64,000 nucleotides of DNA from Thalassotalea sp. HSM 43. GTDB taxonomy: Bacteria > Pseudomonadota > Gammaproteobacteria > Enterobacterales > Alteromonadaceae. Position numbers and translations under genes: made by a program. Positions 27,553 to 35,662 of the stretch are shown one piece after another (position 1 is the stretch's first letter; every line of letters begins with the position of its first letter). The stretch spans positions 2,938,302 to 3,002,301 of the forward strand of contig NZ_CP038493.1 of assembly GCF_004752005.1 (NCBI RefSeq). Direction: 5' to 3'. Under the pieces are notes generated by a model. That model made no database searches, was not told the origin of the DNA, and saw only the letters and a program-made list of their open reading frames with translations.

Positions 27553-27621
27553 TGAAAGCAATTTTTCCCTGGACTGCTTTTGACTCTATAAGCGCGTATT
27601 AGTGGTAACGCGCTTTTTTTT
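27553..27621 (+). ncRNA. Candidate small RNA, about 69 nt, with intrinsic terminator
   Basis: A second short transcript is predicted from an ECF-type promoter to a clean terminator: AGCGCGT (27591-27597) pairs with ACGCGCT (27608-27614) and is followed by eight T. The 5' part contains U- and C-rich single-stranded sequence (AATTTTTCCCTGG). A 16-codon frame starting at 27552 is inside it, but has no ribosome-binding site. No protein gene uses this terminator unless argO runs 230 nt past its stop, the main alternative. Confidence 0.42.
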
Positions 27622-27705
27622 GCCCAAAATTTAGTGGCGCTGCTTATTTGAGCACAATTATCTGTCGCATCCCTTATTAGCTCTACCAAACCAACTCTGC
27701 CAAAT

Positions 27706-27734
27706 CGAACATTAAATTAGCTTTAAACGTCTGA
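27706..27734 (+). promoter_or_regulatory. Third sigma-E/AlgU-type promoter candidate
   Basis: GAACAT (27707-27712), 17 nt, TCTGA (27730-27734) is close to the GAACTT-N16/17-TCTGA consensus. It could start a transcript with a roughly 185-nt leader for the lipoprotein gene at 27928. Motif evidence only. Confidence 0.35.
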
Positions 27735-27764
27735 CTTTGTCTGGTCAGGCAATAAATTACAGGC

Positions 27765-27793
27765 AAAAAAAAGAGCACCTAAATGAGGTGCTC
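27765..27793 (-). terminator. Terminator-like hairpin on the minus strand
   Basis: GAGCACCT / AGGTGCTC with a 5-nt loop, followed on the minus strand by eight T (A-run 27765-27772). No minus-strand gene leads into it, so it may end an unannotated minus RNA or simply be a leader hairpin of the + strand transcript. Confidence 0.5.
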
Positions 27794-27927
27794 AAAAATA
27801 AATAATCCAAGGAGAAATAAAAACTTCATAAGTTAAGAGCATGATTACGTAAAAAAGTTCAAAACTGATTAAAAAAATTTAAAAAATCTGGCACACTGAT
27901 TCTAACAACACACATTAAAACTCTGTT

Positions 27928-28545
27928 ATGAAAATAAAAACAAGTATTACAGCGTTGGTTTTAACCACATCTTTAGCGGGATGCATGGCGCCACCACCTG
28001 AAAATCCAGAAAATATCTGTGATATTTTCCGTGAGCATCATTCTTGGTATGAAGGCGCTAAGGATATGCAGGAACGCTGGGGCGTGCCTATACATGTGCC
28101 AATGAGCATGATGTATCAAGAGAGCTCGTTCCGGGGGGACGCTTTACCGCCTAGAGATTATCTGTTTGGTTTTATTCCTTGGGGGCGTGTCAGCAGTGCT
28201 TATGGCTTTGCTCAGGCGAAAACCCTGACTTGGGATGACTATACCCGTGAGACCGACAATAGCGGCGCAGATCGTGATGATTTTGATGATGCCATCGATT
28301 TTATGGGCTGGTTTATATATAAGACGCAAAAGGTCAATGGCGTGTCGAAATGGGACCCATATAACCAATATCTAAATTACCATGAAGGTTGGGGCGGTTA
28401 TAAACGCAAGACTTACACCAAAAAAGCTTGGTTAGCAAAAGTTGCACGCAAAGTAGAAAGCCGAGCCAAAATTTATGGCAGTCAATTAAAGACCTGCGAG
28501 GAAGAGCTCGACAGCAGCTGGTTATGGCGAGCCTTGTTTTATTAA
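27928..28545 (+). CDS. SLT-like (lysozyme-fold) lipoprotein
   Basis: A 205-residue lipoprotein with lipobox SLAGC (Cys19). The domain resembles lytic transglycosylases: Glu65 in MSMMYQESSF is placed like the catalytic Glu of the SLT motif ESxF, followed by SAYGFAQAKTLTWDDY, which resembles the GxMQ(I/V) region of the fold. The C-terminus ends in WLWRALFY. It probably acts on, or binds, peptidoglycan in the periplasm. Activity is not certain because the family contains uncharacterised members. A sigma-E-like promoter may drive it, which would fit an envelope function. Confidence 0.75.
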   Translation: MKIKTSITALVLTTSLAGCMAPPPENPENICDIFREHHSWYEGAKDMQERWGVPIHVPMSMMYQESSFRGDALPPRDYLFGFIPWGRVSSAYGFAQAKTLTWDDYTRETDNSGADRDDFDDAIDFMGWFIYKTQKVNGVSKWDPYNQYLNYHEGWGGYKRKTYTKKAWLAKVARKVESRAKIYGSQLKTCEEELDSSWLWRALFY

Positions 28546-28594
28546 CTCGCTCTTTAATGTCTATGATGACATCGCAATAACATTTGCTCGATAC

Positions 28595-28619
28595 AAAAAA
28601 GCCCGCTAAGCGGGCTTTT
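28595..28619 (+). terminator. Bidirectional terminator after the SLT-like gene
   Basis: AAAAGCCCGC / GCGGGCTTTT hairpin with a 3-nt loop, flanked by A and T runs. The convergent corB-like gene ends at 28621. Confidence 0.88.
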
Positions 28620-28620
28620 C

Positions 28621-29901
28621 TTATTCAGTTCTTGATTTGCGATAATGCTCAGGCATGATGCGAACGGTTTTCACCATGTTCTCGGTGACATCAATGATTT
28701 CCATTGGATACCCAGCTATACGCATACTTATGTTCGGCTCAGGAATATCTTCTAGGTACTCCAAAATCAATCCATTCATTGTTTTTGGCCCATCGATAGG
28801 CATATGCCAAGACATCTCTTTATTTATGTCTCGCACGTTTGCACTACCATCAACCAAATAACTGCCATCCGGTTGCTTGTGAACTTCCTCGCTCGGCGTT
28901 GGTTCCATCGTCGTGGTAAAATCACCGACAATCTCTTCGAGAATATCTTCTAAGGTTACCAGCCCCTGAATATCACCATACTCATCAACAACTAAACCTA
29001 ATCGTTCTTTGGCGTGTTGGAATTTCAAAAGCTGCACATTGAGTTGTGTACCTTCTGGAATAAAGTACATTTCACGCACCGCTCTTAGCAACGTCGCTTT
29101 GGTGAACTGGCTTTTAGATAGCATTTTCACTGCGTCACGCATATGCACATAACCAACAACATCATCAATGCTGTCACGATACAAAATAACGCGGGTATGG
29201 TTGGCTTGTGTTAATTGTTTCTGGATGACTTTCCAGTCATCGTTGATATCGATACCTTGGATTTCACTGCGCGGTATCATGATGTCTTCAACGGTGACTT
29301 TTTCTAAATCAAGAATACTGACCAACATATCCTGATCTTTTTCAGGCAGCAATGCGGTTGATTCATTTACCACCGTGCGCAGCTCCTCACTGCTCAGGCT
29401 ATGTTCTTGTCTATCTTCAGGACTGATGCGTAATAAGGTTAACAAGCCATTGGTTATCCAATTCACGGCAATGACAAACGGTAACAGGATCTTCAATAAC
29501 ACGCTTAATATGATCGAGCTCGGAAACGCGATGCGCTCAGGATGCAATGCCGCTAATGTTTTTGGCGTAACTTCGGCGAAAATCAAAATGATAAGGGTTA
29601 ATACTAAGCCGGCGTAAAAGATACCGGCATCACCATAGAAACGCGAAAATATAACACCCGCGACCAGTGAGGCAAATACATTGACAAGGTTGTTACCGAT
29701 AAGGATCAAGCCGATAAGACGATCAGGGCGATCGAGCAATTTACTGACTCGACGAGCACCTTTATGGCCATTGTTTTCCATGTGTCGTAATCGATAACGA
29801 TTAAGTGACATCATGCCTGTTTCAGAACCAGAAAAATAAGCGGAAATGAAAATTAGAATACCAAGTATGCTGAGCAGCGTACTGGTTGATATGTCGTCCA
29901 A
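28621..29901 (-). CDS. CNNM/CBS-domain membrane protein, HlyC/CorC family (YfjD-like)
   Basis: A 426-residue integral membrane protein of the UPF0053/CorB group. An N-terminal DUF21/CNNM membrane domain (about 1-190, starting with FISAYFSGSETGMMSLNRYRLRH) is followed by a CBS pair (about 200-325) and a C-terminal CorC/HlyC domain (about 340-415). Family members are linked to Mg2+ or Co2+ efflux and magnesium homeostasis. Gene order ypjD then this gene on the same strand, next to ffh, matches E. coli ypjD-yfjD. ATG start 29901. Assignment to CorB/YfjD is secure at family level; the transported ion is inferred. Confidence 0.9.
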   Translation of the reverse strand: MDDISTSTLLSILGILIFISAYFSGSETGMMSLNRYRLRHMENNGHKGARRVSKLLDRPDRLIGLILIGNNLVNVFASLVAGVIFSRFYGDAGIFYAGLVLTLIILIFAEVTPKTLAALHPERIAFPSSIILSVLLKILLPFVIAVNWITNGLLTLLRISPEDRQEHSLSSEELRTVVNESTALLPEKDQDMLVSILDLEKVTVEDIMIPRSEIQGIDINDDWKVIQKQLTQANHTRVILYRDSIDDVVGYVHMRDAVKMLSKSQFTKATLLRAVREMYFIPEGTQLNVQLLKFQHAKERLGLVVDEYGDIQGLVTLEDILEEIVGDFTTTMEPTPSEEVHKQPDGSYLVDGSANVRDINKEMSWHMPIDGPKTMNGLILEYLEDIPEPNISMRIAGYPMEIIDVTENMVKTVRIMPEHYRKSRTE

Positions 29902-29952
29902 AAAGGGGATCCTTTATTACTTAATTCACAGTTTGTATATATACAGCATTTC

Positions 29953-30753
29953 TTAAGATAAAAGAACTTCTTTTACAAATCTACTGCCAAAGTACGACAA
30001 AGTAAGCACTGTGGTTGCAATAATCGACAATATCATCACCCGATGACCGCGCCAGCCAAGACGGAAGTGGCCCCAAAGGATCACCGAATACATCACCAAG
30101 GCAATCACAGATAATACCGTTTTATGAACGTTTTCGGTGGCAAAAAAGTTGTCAATAAACATCATGCCAATCAACTGCGATAGCGCCAAACACACGGTGC
30201 CGGTAAACATGATGGCAAACAATTGACCTTCAACTTGCATCAATGGCGGTAAGTGATTAACCGCGGCTATGTTTTTCGACTTCAATTTAAAGTTGATGTA
30301 GTTCACCTGGAATGAATACAAAGTCGCAATAACCAATATGCCATAGGACAGCAAAGCAAAGGTGATATGGGTGACTAAAACCATGGTGCTGGTATCAATA
30401 ACTAGGTGTCGTTTTTCAGGTAGAAAAAACAAAATAGCCAGTAAAACCGCTGAAAAACCATAAACCACAGGTAATATTAAATTGGTTTTATAGCGCAACG
30501 AGATGGCCGTTACCGCACCAGAAATGCTCACCGCTACCAAGGACACAACATTTATTAGACTGAAGTCGAGTTGTTGCTGAAAATAAAAATTATTCGACAA
30601 TAATACACAATGACAAAGTACCGCGAAGGTGCCTAGGCTTAGGTAAAGTTTGGGATTTGGTCCCTGAGCATCAAATAGCTTCAGTGATATTGACAGTGCG
30701 GCGCCTAAATAAAAGGTAACGGCCAACAGTGTCAGGATGTTTACCAAGTCCAA
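29953..30753 (-). CDS. ypjD: YpjD, cytochrome c assembly (CcsA/CcmC-like) membrane protein
   Basis: A 266-residue inner-membrane protein with eight hydrophobic segments, related to the CcsA/CcmC haem-handling family. The stretch STMVLVTHITFALLSYGILVIATLYSFQ and the later WGHFRLGWRGHR hold the conserved histidines. In E. coli ypjD lies next to ffh in the opposite direction. Here the SO_0444-type permease has been inserted between them. ATG 30753; the corB-like gene follows by 51 nt, likely co-transcribed. Physiological role of YpjD is not established. Confidence 0.88.
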   Translation of the reverse strand: MDLVNILTLLAVTFYLGAALSISLKLFDAQGPNPKLYLSLGTFAVLCHCVLLSNNFYFQQQLDFSLINVVSLVAVSISGAVTAISLRYKTNLILPVVYGFSAVLLAILFFLPEKRHLVIDTSTMVLVTHITFALLSYGILVIATLYSFQVNYINFKLKSKNIAAVNHLPPLMQVEGQLFAIMFTGTVCLALSQLIGMMFIDNFFATENVHKTVLSVIALVMYSVILWGHFRLGWRGHRVMILSIIATTVLTLSYFGSRFVKEVLLS

Positions 30754-30828
30754 TACTTTACTCCTTTATTGCTCGGTTTTTATTTTGATTTACCAATACT
30801 AACAAAAATTTAGCGGCTGTCGCTAGCG

Positions 30829-31878
30829 CTATTTCAGTATCAACGAGCGCAGTGGCTTAATCGCCGCACAGACGAGAATTGCCGAACATAAATAGGCGAA
30901 CCAACCAGGCAGCATTTGGTGAGAGTGGCTCATCTGGTCAATGATGTTTATTTGATATGCCGCTAATAAATAATCCAGTAAAAAACCAAACGCGACAGCC
31001 GACAGAATCAGCCCAGCTAAGTAGCGTATCAATACCCCTGTACCCATTTCTGTTTTAATCACACCTAAGGTAGAAATATTGGTTGCCGGTCCTGCCATCA
31101 TGAAGACTAAAGCGGTGCCAGGCGAGATGCCTGCGAAGATAAAACCTGCGGCGATAGGGGTAGAGGCCGTAGCGCAAATATACATCGGCACGGATATCAC
31201 TATCATCAACATCATGGCTGGCAGGCCACTGCCGTATTGGGTTAAAAATTCCGTCGGTACAAAGGTGCGAATTAACGCCGCAAACAACAGACCCAATGCC
31301 AACCACTTGATTAAGTCGTCGATTAACTGGGTAAACGAATACCGTACCCCAGTAGTTAGCTTAGCAAAGAATTGCTCGCTGGCGCTTTGTTGCTTGCTGG
31401 CGCAACAACTGGGTTTTTGCGCTTGCTTAGTGCAACATGACTCATGTTGTTGGGCAGCACTTACGTAGGCAGATTTATCCGTGCTGACCAGCATGCCGGT
31501 GATGATCGCTGAGCTTATTGCGGCAATAGGACGATAAATCGCCATAATAGGGCCAAGCAAGGCATAAGACACGCTTACCGAGTCGACGCCGGTTTCTGGC
31601 GTCGCCACTAAAAATGATGAGGTTGCCGGCGATGAGGCACCAGAGCGTTTCAATTGTGTTGCCACCGGAATGACGCCACAGGAGCATAACGGTAACGGCG
31701 CGCCAATAAACGCCGCTTTTACCACGGCGAAACGACCTTCGCCGAGATGCTTGCTGAGTATCTTGGTTGGCACGAACGACTTCATCAACCCGGCAATAAT
31801 CAAACCAAGCAATAGCCAAGGGCTCGCTTCATTGGTTAGATCGAGTAAGTTGTTGAAAAATATCACCAGCGTATCCAT
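30829..31878 (-). CDS. SO_0444 family Cu/Zn-type efflux permease
   Basis: A 349-residue polytopic permease of the DUF318 (YraQ-like) superfamily. The metal motif LCSCG (Cys65, Cys67) is in the membrane part, and a Cys-rich central loop has Cys148, Cys149, Cys158 and Cys159. The segment AIRTFVPTEFLTQYGSGLPAM begins the second repeat. These features match the SO_0444 group thought to expel Cu or Zn. ATG 31878. No metalloregulator gene is beside it, and it sits between ypjD and ffh, where E. coli has nothing: an accessory insertion. Ion specificity is inferred. Confidence 0.82.
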   Translation of the reverse strand: MDTLVIFFNNLLDLTNEASPWLLLGLIIAGLMKSFVPTKILSKHLGEGRFAVVKAAFIGAPLPLCSCGVIPVATQLKRSGASSPATSSFLVATPETGVDSVSVSYALLGPIMAIYRPIAAISSAIITGMLVSTDKSAYVSAAQQHESCCTKQAQKPSCCASKQQSASEQFFAKLTTGVRYSFTQLIDDLIKWLALGLLFAALIRTFVPTEFLTQYGSGLPAMMLMIVISVPMYICATASTPIAAGFIFAGISPGTALVFMMAGPATNISTLGVIKTEMGTGVLIRYLAGLILSAVAFGFLLDYLLAAYQINIIDQMSHSHQMLPGWFAYLCSAILVCAAIKPLRSLILK

Positions 31879-32050
31879 ATCAGTACTACCTGCAACGGTA
31901 ACGAAAAACTTTATCGGTATCAGATTGCTATTGTAACCTAGTTATTGCAACGACCCAATAATTACCCTGGGGTTTTGCATATGGTTACAAAAAACAGGCG
32001 TTTTATCGTCATATTAGGCAAATTATGCTTTTACTGTACTCCGGTCGGGG

Positions 32051-32056
32051 TATAAT
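32051..32056 (+). promoter_or_regulatory. -10 element of ffh promoter
   Basis: A perfect TATAAT preceded by a GC-rich spacer (ACTCCGGTCGGGG) with no good -35 at 16-18 nt, about 65 nt before the ffh ATG. Confidence 0.55.
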
Positions 32057-32121
32057 GTTGCCAGATTCCGATTTCATCAGGTCTGCAATGTCAGACTTAG
32101 CAATGAGCAAGAAAGAAATTT

Positions 32122-33507
32122 ATGTTTGAGAATTTATCTGACCGTTTATCGAAAACGTTGAAGAATATCAGTGGCCGTGGTCGCCTTACTGAAGACAACA
32201 TCAAGGAAACGTTGCGTGAAGTGCGCATGGCGTTACTTGAAGCTGATGTGGCACTTCCGGTTATTCGTGAGTTTGTTGCCAAAGTTAAAGAGCGCGCAGT
32301 TGGCCAAGAAGTCAGTAAAAGTTTAACCCCAGGCCAAGTATTCGTAAAAATCGTTCGTACTGAACTTGAATCGGCTATGGGTCAAGCCAATGAGCAGCTT
32401 GATTTAAAAGCGACACCACCAGCGGTCATCTTGATGGCGGGCTTGCAAGGTGCCGGTAAAACCACCTCTGTTGCCAAACTCGGTAAGTTTCTAAAAGAGC
32501 GTGAAAAGAAAAAAGTGTTAGTGGTCAGTGCTGACGTTTATCGTCCAGCAGCGATCAAACAGTTGGAAACCCTCGCCAATGAAATTGACGTAGAGTTTTT
32601 CCCAAGTGACATTAGTCAAAAGCCGAAAGCCATTGCCGATGCGGCGATAGCGCACGCTAAAAAACAATTTATAGACGTTGTTATTGTCGATACCGCAGGT
32701 CGCCTGCATGTCGACGGCGAAATGATGGACGAGATTAAGGAATTGCATGCCAGCATTACGCCGGTAGAAACCTTATTCGTTGTTGATGCCATGACCGGTC
32801 AAGATGCTGCCAATACGGCGAAAGCGTTTGACGATGCATTGCCTTTAACCGGTGTTATTCTTACCAAAACTGATGGTGATGCACGTGGCGGTGCGGCGTT
32901 ATCTATTCGTCACATTACCGGTAAGCCGATTAAGTTTTTAGGTGTTGGTGAGAAAACCGACGCATTAGAACCATTCCACCCTGATCGCGTTGCTGGTCGT
33001 ATTCTTGGTATGGGTGATGTTTTGTCACTTATCGAAGAAGTCGAGCATAAAGTTGATAAACAAAAAGCGGAAAAGTTAGCGAAGAAGGTAAAATCTGGTA
33101 AAGGATTTGACTTAGAAGACTTCCGTGAGCAGCTGGTGCAAATGAAAAGCATGGGCGGCATGATGGGGCTAATGGATAAATTGCCGGGCATGGGCAATAT
33201 GTCAGAACAGGTAAAAGGCCAGTTAGATGATAAACTCACGGTTCGTATGGAAGCCATCATCAATTCGATGACACCAGCTGAACGAGCCCGACCTGATATC
33301 ATCAAAGGTTCGCGTAAGCGTCGAATCGCTGCGGGTTCTGGAACGCAAATTCAAGACGTCAACAAGTTGCTTAAGCAGTTTACGCAAATGCAGAAGATGA
33401 TGAAAAAAATGTCTGGTAAGGGCGGTATGCAGAAAATGATGCGCTCAATGAAAGGCATGATGCCACCAGGTGGCGCCGGTGGTATGGGCGGAATGTTCCG
33501 CCGATAA
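32122..33507 (+). CDS. ffh: Signal recognition particle protein Ffh
   Basis: GTPase of the bacterial SRP that, with 4.5S RNA, targets inner-membrane proteins to FtsY and the Sec translocon. The 461-residue protein has the N domain, G domain with GLQGAGKTTS (about 107-116), DTAGR and TKTDGDARGG, and the methionine-rich M domain with GSRKRRIAAGSGT as the RNA-binding helix and a Met/Gly-rich tail. ATG 32122. Start of the E. coli-like ffh-rpsP block, though three accessory genes are inserted before rpsP. Identity certain. Confidence 0.98.
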   Translation: MFENLSDRLSKTLKNISGRGRLTEDNIKETLREVRMALLEADVALPVIREFVAKVKERAVGQEVSKSLTPGQVFVKIVRTELESAMGQANEQLDLKATPPAVILMAGLQGAGKTTSVAKLGKFLKEREKKKVLVVSADVYRPAAIKQLETLANEIDVEFFPSDISQKPKAIADAAIAHAKKQFIDVVIVDTAGRLHVDGEMMDEIKELHASITPVETLFVVDAMTGQDAANTAKAFDDALPLTGVILTKTDGDARGGAALSIRHITGKPIKFLGVGEKTDALEPFHPDRVAGRILGMGDVLSLIEEVEHKVDKQKAEKLAKKVKSGKGFDLEDFREQLVQMKSMGGMMGLMDKLPGMGNMSEQVKGQLDDKLTVRMEAIINSMTPAERARPDIIKGSRKRRIAAGSGTQIQDVNKLLKQFTQMQKMMKKMSGKGGMQKMMRSMKGMMPPGGAGGMGGMFRR

Positions 33508-33521
33508 TGAAAAAAATGACG

Positions 33522-33547
33522 AAAAAGCCAGATTTATCTGGCTTTTT
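33522..33547 (+). terminator. Terminator after ffh
   Basis: A perfect 11-bp stem AAAAAGCCAGA / TCTGGCTTTTT with a TTTA loop, 15 nt after the ffh stop. Confidence 0.9.
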
Positions 33548-33677
33548 TATTGTGCTCAACCCGCCCCTTGGTTAATATCGTTTTAGTACACTTGTATATG
33601 TAACCTAGCTCGAGGTTAGCATGCAGTGAAAATTGTTTTACGTTTTAGCGAACAATAATAATAAAGGGAAATCGTTC

Positions 33678-34784
33678 GTGCAGTTCATCAAGTCTTTATT
33701 CTGTTTACGTGGTCACGATAATGCCGACAGGTTTTTAACCTTGTCTTTGAGTGCGTTATTTGGCGGCTTTTTTATCAATGCGTTACTGTTAGAGTCAACG
33801 GTCGCGAAAGTCGTCTTTGCGATTTTGTCTTTCGCCATATTTTTCACCTCAGCGATACGTCGTTGCCGTGACAGCGGCATGCGTTCATATAATGCCATTG
33901 CCGTATCAGCGGTCATGTTACTCACCTTGCTGATTGTTAGCTTCATTGACAGTAAGCTAAGTCTGCTGAGTGTATTATTACCTCTTTTATTAAGTTTGTT
34001 TTTATTTGCTCGACCATCACAGCAAGCGCGTATCTATATTACCGGTTACCAAGGGCCAGTCGATTTGACTGAGTTAACCAAAATTGAGCAAAACGAACGT
34101 CAACAGGTGAATCGCCGAGTTGAACCAAGTTTATTTGGTGAATCGTTAGACGCTGACGATGCACACGCTGCTGCTCAAGCACAGCAAGTCCCTGTGACCA
34201 CCTCATTACAAGCTAAATTGGCAAAGAATGATTTTGCTGAGTTGTTACAGCGCTGGATGCAGCATAATCATGGCGCGACCAAGGCCATTGTTGCTATATC
34301 GGCGCTAATGGCAATCAGCTCTGTTGCGTTACCAATGTTATTGTCGACAACGACCGAGCAAGTGGTGGTCACTGAGCAGGCGCAACAAGCGAATAAAATG
34401 GTTGTTGCTGCCAATACTCAACGAGCGCATAAATTGTCGATGCCAGATGATTATTATCTGTTACTTGATGATAATCACGGTTTGATTATCCACTGGAAAG
34501 CGGATCGCACCACAGATGGTGAAATATGGTCGCAATTAACCGCTCAAGGTGATGATAGTTGTCAAATAATCGAATTTAATAAAGGCGATAAAATCCGAAC
34601 CATAAACGTTACCGTCGAAAACAGTGGTGATTACTATGCTAACTTCTCGCCATTAGACAGTGCAAAAGTTGTTAGCTTGTTAGCACGTCGCGGCAATTTT
34701 GGTTTATGTGGTTATAACTTTTCATTAAAAGGCTCACAAAAAGCACTTAACTCGCATCCTGAGTATATTGATTGGGCTAATTAA
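33678..34784 (+). CDS. DUF805-like membrane protein with C-terminal extension
   Basis: A 368-residue membrane protein. The N-terminal part has four hydrophobic segments (about 20-125) with the cytoplasmic motif RRCRDSGMRSY, which resembles the RRLHDxGRSGW motif of DUF805 proteins. A charged linker, one further transmembrane segment (about 225-245) and a mostly beta extracytoplasmic region ending SLKGSQKALNSHPEYIDWAN follow. I use the GTG at 33678 because AAGGGAA lies seven bases upstream; a TTG at 33633 is possible. The function is unknown. Accessory insertion between ffh and rpsP, with its own terminator. Confidence 0.65.
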   Translation: MQFIKSLFCLRGHDNADRFLTLSLSALFGGFFINALLLESTVAKVVFAILSFAIFFTSAIRRCRDSGMRSYNAIAVSAVMLLTLLIVSFIDSKLSLLSVLLPLLLSLFLFARPSQQARIYITGYQGPVDLTELTKIEQNERQQVNRRVEPSLFGESLDADDAHAAAQAQQVPVTTSLQAKLAKNDFAELLQRWMQHNHGATKAIVAISALMAISSVALPMLLSTTTEQVVVTEQAQQANKMVVAANTQRAHKLSMPDDYYLLLDDNHGLIIHWKADRTTDGEIWSQLTAQGDDSCQIIEFNKGDKIRTINVTVENSGDYYANFSPLDSAKVVSLLARRGNFGLCGYNFSLKGSQKALNSHPEYIDWAN

Positions 34785-34801
34785 GCCTATTTATAGCGTC
34801 A

Positions 34802-34839
34802 AAAAAAGCCGTTATGTGATATCGCATAACGGCTTTTTT
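34802..34839 (+). terminator. Terminator after the DUF805-like gene
   Basis: AAAAAAGCCGTTATG pairs with CATAACGGCTTTTTT around an 8-nt loop, a 15-bp stem, 17 nt after the stop. Confidence 0.92.
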
Positions 34840-34912
34840 ATGATAAAGATCAGCAAATTAATCTCGTTGGACTAATATTAATAAGCACCAGTAACCCCTG
34901 CAAAGGTGCATC

Positions 34913-35587
34913 ATGAGTGACCCAACCAAGCCAGGCGATAAACGTACAACATTAAAGTTAATCGCATCGGTAGCCAGTTTGTCGGTACTGGCTCAAGCCA
35001 AAGCATCACCGTTTGAACATTCCACACCATCACAAACCATGGGGCCATTTTTTCCTGTCGCTCGTCCACTTGATAGTGATATGGACCTGACTCAAGTTAA
35101 AGGTAAAGATGGTGTCGCCAAAGGACAAGTGATTGAACTAAGTGGCCAAGTGGTTAACAGTGAAGGTAAACCCGTAGCTAATGCGGTGATTAAAGTTTGG
35201 CAAGCCAATGTCAATGGGCGCTATGATCATAAGGGTGATATAAATCCTGCGCCACTGGATCCAAACTTTCAGGGCTATGGCGAGCAAATCACCGATGAAC
35301 AGGGACGCTATCGTTTTAAAACCATTAAACCGGGGGCTTACCCAATAAACCCTGTCAACCCTGATAATGTACGTCCTCCTCATATTCATTTTGATGTGGC
35401 AGGCAAGGTCGATCGCTTAGTGACGCAAATGTATTTCCCGGATGAGCCGGGTAATAAAGAAGACATCATCTTTAAACGTTTAGGTGACGGGCAAAAGCTT
35501 GTGGTCGCGTCGCCGGCAAAAAATAGCCCTGACATGGCGAAAGACAGCATTCATTTAAATTGGAATATTGTCTTACCGCATGGTTAA
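34913..35587 (+). CDS. Intradiol ring-cleavage dioxygenase-like protein
   Basis: A 224-residue protein related to protocatechuate 3,4-dioxygenase beta. The four iron ligands of the family are all present: Tyr104 (NGRYDH), Tyr143 (GAYP), His157 and His159 (RPPHIHF). The N-terminus DKRTTLKLIASVASLSVLAQAKA looks like an export signal of Tat type with KR instead of RR, so the enzyme may be periplasmic, unlike the classic cytoplasmic dioxygenases. ATG 34913 follows AAAGGTG. No partner genes for aromatic degradation are near, so the substrate is unclear. Similar exported single-subunit enzymes occur in many bacteria. Confidence 0.82.
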   Translation: MSDPTKPGDKRTTLKLIASVASLSVLAQAKASPFEHSTPSQTMGPFFPVARPLDSDMDLTQVKGKDGVAKGQVIELSGQVVNSEGKPVANAVIKVWQANVNGRYDHKGDINPAPLDPNFQGYGEQITDEQGRYRFKTIKPGAYPINPVNPDNVRPPHIHFDVAGKVDRLVTQMYFPDEPGNKEDIIFKRLGDGQKLVVASPAKNSPDMAKDSIHLNWNIVLPHG

Positions 35588-35609
35588 TGAGTTAAATTAC
35601 GCAGATAAA

Positions 35610-35634
35610 AAAAGGCGGTAATTACCGCCTTTTT
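35610..35634 (+). terminator. Bidirectional terminator between the dioxygenase and RarD-like genes
   Basis: AAAAGGCGG / CCGCCTTTT with a TAATTA loop, T-rich on both sides, between convergent genes. Confidence 0.88.
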
Positions 35635-35662
35635 AGTGGATAAGGTTTTAACGGTTTGGTTA

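Noticed and set aside
27552-27602. 16-codon frame inside the second candidate small RNA
   Set aside because: No ribosome-binding site, and it overlaps the terminator stem.
32040-32056. MerR-type operator at the ffh promoter
   Set aside because: The dyad is imperfect and no -35 sits at the 19-nt spacing that MerR-type promoters need.
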